Source of the DNA: CAYUIS01 sp964444825
Lineage (GTDB): Bacteria > Chloroflexota > Anaerolineae > B4-G1
Reading direction: 5' to 3'
NCBI GenBank assembly: GCA_964444825.1
Contig: CAYUIS010000032.1
Location: 1 to 41,699, forward strand
DNA: 41,699 nucleotides
Each line of letters opens with the position of its first letter. The stretch's first letter is position 1. Position numbers and translations under genes: made by a program. This document shows, in pieces, positions 9,512-16,623 of the stretch. The notes below the pieces were generated by a model, which saw nothing but the letters and a program-made list of their open reading frames with translations, was not told where the DNA came from and made no database searches.

Positions 9512-10164
9512 GCGATTCTAGTCCGCTGCCACTCGTGGTCGGCCTGACGGGCAATATCGGCACGGGCAAGTCCACTGTCACCCAGATGCTGTCCGAGTTG
9601 GGAGCCGAGGTGATTGACGCGGACAAGGTTGCCCATGAGATGATGCGGGCCGGTACCCCCGTACACGCAGAGATCATCGAGGCTTTTGGGCGGGCGATTC
9701 TTTCTCCTGATGGCGAGATCGACCGGAAGCGAATGGGCGCGCTGGTCTTTACCGACCCTACCGCGTTGGCGCGATTGGAGGCTCTCACCCATCCCGCTAC
9801 CATTACGGCCATCAGTCGCCGGATCGGCGTTTCCTCCGCGGCAGTGGTGGTGGTCGAGGCCATCAAACTGATCGAGTCCGGAATGGCCGCCGTCTATGAC
9901 AGTGTATGGGCGGTGACATGTACGCCTGAGCAGCAGATTCGGCGTATTGTGGCCCAGCGATGTCTGAGTCGGAAAGAGGCCGAGCAGCGCGTTCAGGCGC
10001 AGCCAGCACAGGCGGAGAAAATCGCCCGTGCCGATGTGGTCATCGACAATTCTGGCTCCCTCTCCCGCACGCGGGAGCAGGTCCACGCCGCGTGGGAGCG
10101 TTTGGTCGCAGTTGGAAGAGAGGGCCATTCGGAGTATAATTGCGGTAGTCGAGTACAAACATAA
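9508..10164 (+). CDS. coaE: Dephospho-CoA kinase
   Basis: CoaE phosphorylates the 3'-hydroxyl of dephospho-CoA in the last step of CoA synthesis. The 218-residue product has the P-loop GLTGNIGTGKSTV near its start, then VIDADKVAHEM, which matches the substrate-binding Asp segment, and the lid-like region EQQIRRIVAQR with paired Arg. Length matches the family (about 200 residues). Its ATG overlaps the TGA of the ABC-F gene (ATGA), so translation is coupled. The last 20 or so residues contain a second promoter for the next gene. Confidence 0.93.
   Translation: MSDSSPLPLVVGLTGNIGTGKSTVTQMLSELGAEVIDADKVAHEMMRAGTPVHAEIIEAFGRAILSPDGEIDRKRMGALVFTDPTALARLEALTHPATITAISRRIGVSSAAVVVVEAIKLIESGMAAVYDSVWAVTCTPEQQIRRIVAQRCLSRKEAEQRVQAQPAQAEKIARADVVIDNSGSLSRTREQVHAAWERLVAVGREGHSEYNCGSRVQT
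10112..10140 (+). promoter_or_regulatory. Sigma70-type promoter inside the coaE 3' end
   Basis: TTGGAA, 17 bases, and a perfect TATAAT lie within the last codons of coaE, about 100 bases before the GNAT gene. It would allow that gene and the small membrane protein gene to be expressed apart from coaE. Confidence 0.55.
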
Positions 10165-10240
10165 GGCGCTCTTTTGTGAGCGATTTGGTTATTCACTCCA
10201 AAGTACGAATGGACAAAGAAAGCCGAAAGCAAGGAGGACT

Positions 10241-10744
10241 ATGGCAGAGCACGGGATTTCGGTACGACGGGCCAAACCAGGTGATGCGGCTGACATTGCC
10301 GCGCTGCTCAATGCTGCCTGGGAAGGACAACTAGAGGTTGACAATATCGCCGTCATCGAACGGTTTGGCAACGTGGGGTTCCTACTGGCAGAACGGGATG
10401 GCACACTGGTTGGTATACTTGGCTGGCAGGCTGAGAATCTTGTTGTCCGCGTGATAGATTTCCTGATCAAGTCCAAGTCGGAACGCTTCAAAGTCGGTGA
10501 GGCGTTGCTGGCGGAGATGGAACAAGCCGCGCGAGAGCTGCAATGTGAAGTGACATTGTTGTTCTTTCCATATCCGGTTACTGTCGAAATGGTCGAATTC
10601 TGGGAGACGCTGGGTTATGAGCCTCAGGGTGTCGCTGATCTGCCCAGGGCGTGGCAGCAGGCAGCTTATGGGGGGCAGTTGGAAGACCAGGACACAATAT
10701 GGTTAAAGAAGCTGCGCGACAGGCGCGTGCTCCGTCCGATGTGA
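10241..10744 (+). CDS. GNAT-family N-acetyltransferase
   Basis: A 167-residue protein that begins ISVRRAKPGDAADIAALLNAAW, a typical GNAT first strand and helix. The beta-strand pair GFLLAERDGTLVGILGWQ follows. The C-terminal EFWETLGYEPQG matches the FYxxxGF-like end of the fold. The family transfers acetyl from acetyl-CoA to amines; no substrate can be assigned. The ATG at 10241 follows AAGGAGG by three bases, a rather short spacing, but the longer open frame upstream has no family likeness. It lies 76 bases after coaE. Confidence 0.8.
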   Translation: MAEHGISVRRAKPGDAADIAALLNAAWEGQLEVDNIAVIERFGNVGFLLAERDGTLVGILGWQAENLVVRVIDFLIKSKSERFKVGEALLAEMEQAARELQCEVTLLFFPYPVTVEMVEFWETLGYEPQGVADLPRAWQQAAYGGQLEDQDTIWLKKLRDRRVLRPM

Positions 10745-10793
10745 CCGAGCGAATCGACCCCAGATTTCGTCAAGAAACGAGTTGGAGGTGAAC

Positions 10794-11021
10794 ATGTCTG
10801 CCGTGAAGCAATTCGTAAACCAGCACCCTCGTCTGGCAGCTTGGCTAGTATTGGCTGTCGGCATGGTGGTTATCCTTGTCTGGTCGGCCCGCGATGTGGG
10901 CTTGTTGCCAGGGCAATGGGTGGCTCTGATCGTGGCCACCATCCTTCTGGCAGGACTGTGTGTGTGGATCATTGGGTGGGAGGATGAGGACGAGGAAGGG
11001 GAAGAGACAGAACAAGGGTAG
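10794..11021 (+). CDS. Small two-helix membrane protein of unknown function
   Basis: A 75-residue protein with two hydrophobic segments (about residues 16-33 and 42-63) joined by a short loop, ending in an acidic tail (WEDEDEEGEETEQ). The ATG at 10794 is preceded by GGAGGTG. It follows the GNAT gene by 49 bases and is followed by a hairpin, so it probably closes that transcript. No family was recognised. Confidence 0.7.
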   Translation: MSAVKQFVNQHPRLAAWLVLAVGMVVILVWSARDVGLLPGQWVALIVATILLAGLCVWIIGWEDEDEEGEETEQG

Positions 11022-11102
11022 AGACTTGCTAGAGGCTCTCCAACGCTCAGCGCGGCCTTTGACAGGGTCGAAAACCCACCAGTCGAAGCAAGCAAATGAA
11101 CA

Positions 11103-11134
11103 AACCCCGGCCCCCGTTTTCAAAAGCCGGGGTT
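11103..11134 (+). terminator. Hairpin terminator after the small membrane protein gene
   Basis: AACCCCGGC pairs with GCCGGGGTT across a 14-base loop, which itself holds ttttcaaaa. The stem is strong but the following bases (cttgta) make only a weak U-tract. Confidence 0.55.
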
Positions 11135-11140
11135 CTTGTA

Positions 11141-11168
11141 TTGCGTTCCGCCTTGTTTCGGGTAAAAT
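11141..11168 (+). promoter_or_regulatory. Candidate promoter of the GH3 gene
   Basis: TTGCGT, 16 bases, TAAAAT, ending 17 bases before the ATG at 11186. The leader would be very short, so this is tentative. Confidence 0.4.
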
Positions 11169-11185
11169 AAGCTCCGGGATGTGAT

Positions 11186-14068
11186 ATGAAACGGCTAAGG
11201 CGGCTATTTGCTTTGGTTCTGGTGGTCACCGCGTTGACATCATTGTCACCGCGGGTATCGACCGAGGCGCAGATCGAAGACCAAGCGCAACGATTGTTGG
11301 CGCTTATGTCTGATGAAGCCAAGGTCGGCCAGTTGTTCCTGCTTACGTTCCCTGGCCCCGAGCTCACCGAAGAATCAGCCATTGTAGGATTGATCCGCGA
11401 CTATCACATCGGCGGGGTGGTGCTCCTGCCAGAAAACGATAATATCATCAACGAGGGAGACACCCCCGCACAGGTGACTGCCCTGGCCGGCCAACTCCAG
11501 GAGATGGCCTGGGAGGCGACGCGTCCGGTGACAGAGACTCTGGTCGGGGCTGAGGAGGGGGTGGGAGAAACAGGAGAGACGGTTCCGCCGGGACCCTTCA
11601 TCCCCCTCTTTATCGGGGTAAGCCACGAAGGAAACGGTATGCCGTTCACGGGCATCGTCAGTGGGACGACACCCCTTCCATCTGAGATGGCACTGGGGGC
11701 TACCTGGAATCCTGCCTACGCTGAGACCGTGGGTCAGATCGTGGGACAGGAGCTGGGTGCTCTGGGCATCAATTTGCTGTTGGGGCCATCGTTGGATGTG
11801 CTCGAGAATCCTCGGCCCGAGAGCACGGGAGATTTCGGCGTCCGGGTGTTTGGAGGTAGCCCTTTCTGGGTAGGACAGATGGGACAGACCTACATCAGGG
11901 GCGTCCACGCGGGCTCTGCGGGCCAGGTAGCGGTTGTGGCAAAGCACTTCCCAGGTCTTGGAGCCTCGGACCGCTCGCTCGACGAGGAGATCTCGACCGT
12001 ACAGCGCACTTTGGACAAGCTGGAGGAGATCGATCTGGCTCCCTATGCTGCTGTGGCGCAGTCAGAGGATCCAATGGCGCGCCCGGATGGGATACTGGTA
12101 TCCCACATTCGCTTTCGAGGGCTGGAGGGGACCCGTCCGGTGAGCGTGGACAGTCAACTGCTACAACGATTGCTGGCACTGCCAGGGCTGGCAGACTGGC
12201 GTGAGCAGGGTGGTGTGACAGTCTCCGACGAGCTGGGGGTGCGGGCATTGCGGCGGTTCTATGATCCTAGCGAGGAGAGTTTCAACAGCCGCCACATCGC
12301 GAGAGACGCGTTTCTCGCTGGCAATGATCTATTGCTTCTCTCACAGTTTGCGCTGACTGACGATTGGGATGACCAGATTGCCAATATCGAGTCAACCATC
12401 ACCTTCTTCCGCGAACGGTACAAGACCGATCCCTCGTTCCAGACCGCTGTGGATGCGGCCGTAGTCCGAATACTCCGTCTGAAGCTCAAGCTGTATGGCG
12501 GCGTGCCTGAACTTGCTCTCTCTCAGTCGGACGTGGTGGAGATAACGGATGAGCAGAGGCAGCTCAACCGTGAGGCGCTATCCCCCATTGGACATGATGC
12601 CGTCACATTGCTTTTCCCTCCTCCGCCTGGTCAAGTCCCTGGGCCTCCGACCTTTCAAGATGCCGTCGTCATTTTCACGGATGACCGGGAGGGGCGGCCG
12701 TGTGCTGCGTGCGCATCGGTGCCGTATATTGATCCTCTGGCACTGCGCGACACAATCCTGCGGATCTATGGCCCTGAGGCAACCGGGCAGATTGACCCGG
12801 CGTTGGTAGCCGGCTTTACATTTGGTCAGTTGGATGAATACCTCAGTGCGTCAGCCGCGGTGGCAACACCCGTTCCTGCGGGCGAGGCAGAGATTACGCC
12901 GGTTCCACCTCATCCTATCGAACAAGCTCTTGAGGACGCCCATTGGGTGATCTTTGCTATGCTCAACCCAACCGGTGACTTGCCCCAATCCAGGGTCGTG
13001 CAGCGCTTTCTTGCCGAGCGGGCTGACGCGCTGCGGAATTCATACCTGGTCGTACTGGCTTACGATGCACCCTACTACCTGGATGCGACGGAGGTCAGCA
13101 AACTGAGTGCCTATTATGCGTTATATAGTCGGACCGATGCCTCTATCGAAGCATCGGTGCAGGCACTTTTTGGCGAATTTGCGCCAGCAGGGATTCCGCC
13201 CGTTACCGTGCCCGGTGTCAACTACAATCTGCAGATCCAGACTTCCCCTGACCCTGGACAGACGATTACGCTCTACTACAACGTTGTCGGTCTGCTGGAG
13301 GAAGGTCAGCCGACGCTGGAACCTCCAGAGGAGGGCACGCCGACGCCGCAGCCGCCGCAACCACAGATCGGCGATGAACTAGAGTTGCGCACCGGGGTCA
13401 TTGTCGATCACAATGGTAATCCGGTGCCCGATGGTACTCCCATTCAGTTCATCTTTACCTTCCTTCGGGAGGGGCTGGAGCACTCCAACATAGAGACGAC
13501 ACAAGGCGGCGTGGCTGAGACAACCGTCGTGCTCGACCGGACCGGCCAACTCGATATCTCTGTGCAGACAGATCCCTTTCCACGGTCGGTTGTCCTACAG
13601 ATCACGATTCCTGAGGGTGAGCCAGCCATCATCCTGACCCCTACTCCCCTGCCCACACCCACACCTACACCTACACCAACGCCGACCTCCATACCGGAGC
13701 CGACTGAGGTGCCTGAAGAGACGCCAGCCCCCACGCCAGGGCCGGCGGCGGAGGAAGTGGAACAGACACAGCCGACGCACGAGATCGGCGTGCTAGATCT
13801 GGTGTTGGCGCTCCTGAGTGTCCTAATCACCAGCGGTATCGGGTACTATGTGATACGCTTCAACCACGAGCCGGTGAGCCGGGCAATGCGTGTGGCATTG
13901 TGGTGCATAATAGGTGGATTGGCGCTGTACCTGGCCTATGTGCTGCGTCTGCCGGGGTCCGTCTGGCTACGGGGGTGGAGTGGTAGGTGGGCGGCAGGAT
14001 GGGCGGCGCTATTGGGGGGCATGGTGCCTCTGATTGTCGCGGGGATCGTGCGCCAGGGAAGGCGTTAA
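11186..14068 (+). CDS. Secreted, membrane-anchored GH3 (beta-N-acetylhexosaminidase-like) protein
   Basis: A 960-residue protein with an N-terminal signal segment (two Arg pairs, then a run of Leu/Val), and a GH3 N-terminal barrel of NagZ type (about residues 30-430). KHFPG at 253-257 and VSDELGVRA, with probable nucleophile Asp348, support the family. NagZ enzymes use an Asp-His pair in the loop after KHFPG; here the loop reads LGASDRSLDEE with no His at that place. A middle region of unknown fold follows (about 450-700), then an Ig-like segment (about 730-810), a Thr/Pro linker (TPTPTPTPT) near 820-850 and three hydrophobic helices at the end. It is likely anchored outside the cell membrane and may act on peptidoglycan or other amino-sugar glycans, if it is catalytic at all. 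Confidence 0.82.
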   Translation: MKRLRRLFALVLVVTALTSLSPRVSTEAQIEDQAQRLLALMSDEAKVGQLFLLTFPGPELTEESAIVGLIRDYHIGGVVLLPENDNIINEGDTPAQVTALAGQLQEMAWEATRPVTETLVGAEEGVGETGETVPPGPFIPLFIGVSHEGNGMPFTGIVSGTTPLPSEMALGATWNPAYAETVGQIVGQELGALGINLLLGPSLDVLENPRPESTGDFGVRVFGGSPFWVGQMGQTYIRGVHAGSAGQVAVVAKHFPGLGASDRSLDEEISTVQRTLDKLEEIDLAPYAAVAQSEDPMARPDGILVSHIRFRGLEGTRPVSVDSQLLQRLLALPGLADWREQGGVTVSDELGVRALRRFYDPSEESFNSRHIARDAFLAGNDLLLLSQFALTDDWDDQIANIESTITFFRERYKTDPSFQTAVDAAVVRILRLKLKLYGGVPELALSQSDVVEITDEQRQLNREALSPIGHDAVTLLFPPPPGQVPGPPTFQDAVVIFTDDREGRPCAACASVPYIDPLALRDTILRIYGPEATGQIDPALVAGFTFGQLDEYLSASAAVATPVPAGEAEITPVPPHPIEQALEDAHWVIFAMLNPTGDLPQSRVVQRFLAERADALRNSYLVVLAYDAPYYLDATEVSKLSAYYALYSRTDASIEASVQALFGEFAPAGIPPVTVPGVNYNLQIQTSPDPGQTITLYYNVVGLLEEGQPTLEPPEEGTPTPQPPQPQIGDELELRTGVIVDHNGNPVPDGTPIQFIFTFLREGLEHSNIETTQGGVAETTVVLDRTGQLDISVQTDPFPRSVVLQITIPEGEPAIILTPTPLPTPTPTPTPTPTSIPEPTEVPEETPAPTPGPAAEEVEQTQPTHEIGVLDLVLALLSVLITSGIGYYVIRFNHEPVSRAMRVALWCIIGGLALYLAYVLRLPGSVWLRGWSGRWAAGWAALLGGMVPLIVAGIVRQGRR

Positions 14069-14120
14069 GTGTGAGAGACTGTCCGTCGATGATCGGCTGA
14101 TAGTGGCTGGTCCCTGGTTG

Positions 14121-15107
14121 TCAAGCAATGAAGGTTGCCAACACGGCAAGGGCAAGCATCGCTCCGGCAAGTATCAACAATATGCGGTTCTTGGTCAGCG
14201 CGCGACGCCACTCCCCCTGTGCGGGCATCAGGGGAGCTAGAGTGGGGGGGAGCGACCCGGAGTGTAGCAGCTCGCGAAAAGCTCCTGCGTTCTGGGGGCG
14301 TGGGTCTGGATGCATGGCGATGGCGGCCAGGATAGACCGCTCCATCGTCGGAGACATACGTGGGTTGATCTCACGCGGAAACACCAGGGCATTGGGATTG
14401 AGGAAACGCTGCTTGGCGTCCGCTGGGAGCTGGTTGGTCAGCAGGTGATAGAGAGTAGCGCCGAGGGAGTAGATGTCGGACCGGATGTCGGTGTGGCCGG
14501 TATCTACGCCATATTGTTCGAGCGGGGTATAGGCGACAGTGCCTCGGCCTTGAAGTACTGTGACGGTGCTCGAATCGTCCGCTGCCAGCAGCTTGACCAG
14601 CCCAAAGTCCACCAGCTTGATCAGCCCACCCGGGGCTAACTTGATGTTGGCGGGCTTGATGTCGCGGTGAAGGACAGGAGGATCCTGGCTGTGGAGATAC
14701 TCCAATGCATCACACAATTGCTCAGCCCACTCGCGAACCTGTTTCTCATCCAGGAACTCGTTACGACGACGCTTCTCCTCCATCAGTTGTCGTAGGTCAT
14801 GGCCATCCACGAAATCCATCACCAGGTATTCTCGCCGACCTTCGACGAATATGTCAGAGACCTTGGGGAGATTAGGGTGATCCAGTCGGGCCAGGATCGA
14901 GGCCTCACGGTGGAACTGTTCCTGGGCCTGGGCCAGCGCGTCGGGTGTAGCGTCGGGGTCGGGGCGCACCTCCTTGACTGCGCAGATGCGTCCTTCCAGA
15001 CGCAGGTCCTCGGCGCGGTACACGGCCCCCATGCCTCCCTGACCGACAGGCGCAATAATCTTGTACCGTCTGCGCAAGACGGTACCAGTTGTAAGCAGAC
15101 GAGCCAC
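14121..15107 (-). CDS. Membrane-anchored Ser/Thr protein kinase (Hanks type)
   Basis: A 328-residue protein with all core kinase motifs: glycine loop GQGGMGAVY, VAIK-type Lys in CAVKEV, catalytic loop HRDIKPANIKL, DFG, and TPLEQY in the APE position. A C-terminal hydrophobic helix (ILLILAGAMLALAVLATFIA) would anchor it, with the kinase domain inside the cell and no extracellular sensor domain. I place the start at the GTG at 15107, preceded by GAAGAAGAG. The upstream ATGs at 15152 and 15149 lie within a near-perfect promoter -10 box and so would not be on the transcript. It is divergent from an FHA-domain regulator, which is a natural phospho-threonine-reading partner. Confidence 0.9.
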   Translation of the reverse strand: MARLLTTGTVLRRRYKIIAPVGQGGMGAVYRAEDLRLEGRICAVKEVRPDPDATPDALAQAQEQFHREASILARLDHPNLPKVSDIFVEGRREYLVMDFVDGHDLRQLMEEKRRRNEFLDEKQVREWAEQLCDALEYLHSQDPPVLHRDIKPANIKLAPGGLIKLVDFGLVKLLAADDSSTVTVLQGRGTVAYTPLEQYGVDTGHTDIRSDIYSLGATLYHLLTNQLPADAKQRFLNPNALVFPREINPRMSPTMERSILAAIAMHPDPRPQNAGAFRELLHSGSLPPTLAPLMPAQGEWRRALTKNRILLILAGAMLALAVLATFIA

Positions 15108-15147
15108 AGTTTCTCTTCTTCCCGTTACGGCGATGCGGTTAGATTTC

Positions 15148-15176
15148 ATCATAAGCGAGAAGAACAAATCTGTCAA
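15148..15176 (-). promoter_or_regulatory. Promoter of the Ser/Thr kinase gene
   Basis: On the minus strand: TTGACA (15176-15171), 17 bases, TATGAT (15153-15148). It matches consensus in 11 of 12 positions. The predicted transcript start is near 15141, about 35 bases ahead of the GTG start at 15107, which argues against the longer reading frame. Confidence 0.75.
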
Positions 15177-15188
15177 GTGATTCTGGAC

Positions 15189-15236
15189 TGTAGACGGCGT
15201 TGGAAGCCTGGTGGAGCCGCTTATGGACCGTCTACA
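15189..15236. promoter_or_regulatory. Split inverted repeat in the kinase/FHA divergent gap
   Basis: TGTAGACGG (15189-15197) and its exact reverse complement CCGTCTACA (15228-15236) are 39 bases apart, close to four helical turns. They lie upstream of the kinase promoter and of the FHA gene start. Same-face operator half-sites for the winged-helix regulator next door are a reasonable reading; an RNA hairpin in the FHA leader is the other. Confidence 0.45.
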
Positions 15237-15262
15237 CTACTTCCCAGGGAGGTTGTGAGCTG

Positions 15263-15904
15263 ATGGGACAAGATATGCCAATGCTGATTGTCTACGAGGG
15301 GGAGCTGGAAGGGCATCGGTGGATCATTGACCAGGATCGAGTGACGATTGGCCGGGGCACGGATTGTGAGATCGTGCTGCCAGAGCGGCAGGTCTCGCGC
15401 CAACACGCGCGGATCGAACGGGACGGAGGTAGATATTGGCTCCGCGATCTGAGGAGCAAGAATTGCACGTACGTCAACGGTGAGCAAGTTCGTGACAAGC
15501 CGCACCAGTTACGGGATGGGGACGAAATACAGATTGCGCTGTGTGTCAAGATGGGCTTTGTGGGTGCCGACGCAACCCTGCCGTTGGAATTGGATGGCCC
15601 TAGCAGAGGGCTATATATCGATCGTGCGGCCAGACGGGTGTTTATCGGGGGGCACGAACTGATTCCACCTCTCTCGTTGGCCCAGTATCGGCTGCTGGAA
15701 CTATTAGTGGATAGCGAAGGACAAGTTGTCTCCCGGGACAGGATTGTGGAGGCTGTGTGGTCTGAGGACGAGGCGATGGGTGTCTCCGAACAGGCGATTG
15801 ACGCATTGGTGCGCCGGTTGCGCGATCGTGTATCGGCGGTAGATCCGGATCACACCTATATTGTCACGGTGCGGGGGCACGGTTTCAGATTAGAGAACAG
15901 ATAA
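15263..15904 (+). CDS. FHA-domain, OmpR-type winged-helix transcriptional regulator
   Basis: A 213-residue protein. Residues about 8-95 form an FHA domain: TIGRGTDCEIVLPE, then VSRQHARI and the closing strand SKNCTYVNGE, which include the phosphothreonine-binding Arg, Ser and Asn. Residues about 110-213 are an OmpR/PhoB-type winged helix (LAQYRLLELLVDSEGQVVSR to the final VRGHGFRLE). There is no receiver domain, so the FHA domain takes the place of the usual phosphorylated input. The ATG at 15263 follows AGGGAGG by 10 bases. The divergent Ser/Thr kinase gene suggests a kinase-to-FHA-to-DNA pathway. From memory, FHA-winged-helix fusions occur elsewhere in Chloroflexota, though targets are unknown. 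Confidence 0.9.
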   Translation: MGQDMPMLIVYEGELEGHRWIIDQDRVTIGRGTDCEIVLPERQVSRQHARIERDGGRYWLRDLRSKNCTYVNGEQVRDKPHQLRDGDEIQIALCVKMGFVGADATLPLELDGPSRGLYIDRAARRVFIGGHELIPPLSLAQYRLLELLVDSEGQVVSRDRIVEAVWSEDEAMGVSEQAIDALVRRLRDRVSAVDPDHTYIVTVRGHGFRLENR

Positions 15905-15922
15905 CAGAGGAGAGTCGGGGAG

Positions 15923-16195
15923 CTACACCTGCTCAAAGTGGGAGGTATCTACGACAAAGATGGTGGCACGATGCTGGTCGGGTTCTGGCGGACTGCACGT
16001 GTCGCGTAGTATATCGATAACGGTTTGCACGTGTTGTTCCTTCACGCCGATAAGAAGCGTGACGTTGCCCCGCCGCAGGAATCCCCCGGTAGTGGCGACG
16101 CGAGTCACACGATAGTCGTGGGTCACCAGTCGGTCGACCACCGGCCCGGCGTCCGTATCACGCACGATCGCGATGATCAGTTTTGCTCTGTCCAT
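15923..16195 (-). CDS. PII-like cyclic-di-AMP receptor (DarA/PstA family)
   Basis: A 90-residue protein matching the DarA/PstA (DUF970) pattern: KLIIAIVRDTDAGPVVDRL, then VTRVATTGGFLRRGNVTLLIG and VIDILRDTC. TTGGFLRxGN is the conserved loop that contributes to c-di-AMP binding in this family. It is slightly shorter than Bacillus DarA (about 109). The ATG at 16195 follows GAGG. It lies 33 bases downstream of a diverged paralog on the same strand. Function would be to signal c-di-AMP level, probably as a trimer, to an unknown partner. Confidence 0.85.
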   Translation of the reverse strand: MDRAKLIIAIVRDTDAGPVVDRLVTHDYRVTRVATTGGFLRRGNVTLLIGVKEQHVQTVIDILRDTCSPPEPDQHRATIFVVDTSHFEQV

Positions 16196-16228
16196 AGGGA
16201 CCTCGCTTCCCAGTTCTTCAACGGCCTG

Positions 16229-16573
16229 TCACAACTGCTCGAACCGCTCGACTTCGAGGACGTACACCGTTGCGCCACCTGCCTCTGCCTCAATCATCAT
16301 TGGTTGAATCTCCAACAATGGGGCTTCGACGTGCGCTGGGATAAATCGCCGCTGAGTGGGGCAGCACTCGCGGACGTGTGCCAACAGATGTGGGAGGCGT
16401 TTTCGGTTGAAGCCGACAAGTAGCGAGATGGCCGTCTCGCGCAGGATGCCACCACTTGAATCTACCTGAGTGACATAAAAACCGTCGTGGAGCAACTGAT
16501 CCGTCAAAGCGGTGGCTTGAGCCCCGTTGACAGTGGCGATCGCCAGTTGATTGACCTCGTTAGGCGGTGGCAT
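16229..16573 (-). CDS. Diverged DarA/PstA-like PII-fold paralog
   Basis: A 114-residue protein that shares the layout of its downstream neighbour: NQLAIATVNGAQATALTDQL, then FYVTQVDSSGGILRETAISLLVG, then the helix LPHLLAHVRECC. The ligand loop TTGGFLRxGN has become SSGGILRETA, so c-di-AMP binding may be lost or altered. The C-terminal half is longer than in the neighbour and ends TVYVLEVERFEQL, much as the neighbour ends TIFVVDTSHFEQV. The ATG follows GGAGGGGG. The two may form mixed trimers. Confidence 0.75.
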   Translation of the reverse strand: MPPPNEVNQLAIATVNGAQATALTDQLLHDGFYVTQVDSSGGILRETAISLLVGFNRKRLPHLLAHVRECCPTQRRFIPAHVEAPLLEIQPMMIEAEAGGATVYVLEVERFEQL

Positions 16574-16623
16574 ACCCCCTCCACGTGCTCATTGTACCAG
16601 ATTTCGTCAGCAGATGCAATAGC

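Noticed and set aside
9355..10158. Minus-strand open frame of 267 codons
   Set aside because: It lies opposite the ABC-F end and coaE, both certain genes, and has no recognisable motif.
15108..15176. Longer kinase start at TTG 15176 or ATG 15152
   Set aside because: Both lie in a near-perfect promoter whose transcript would begin downstream of them.
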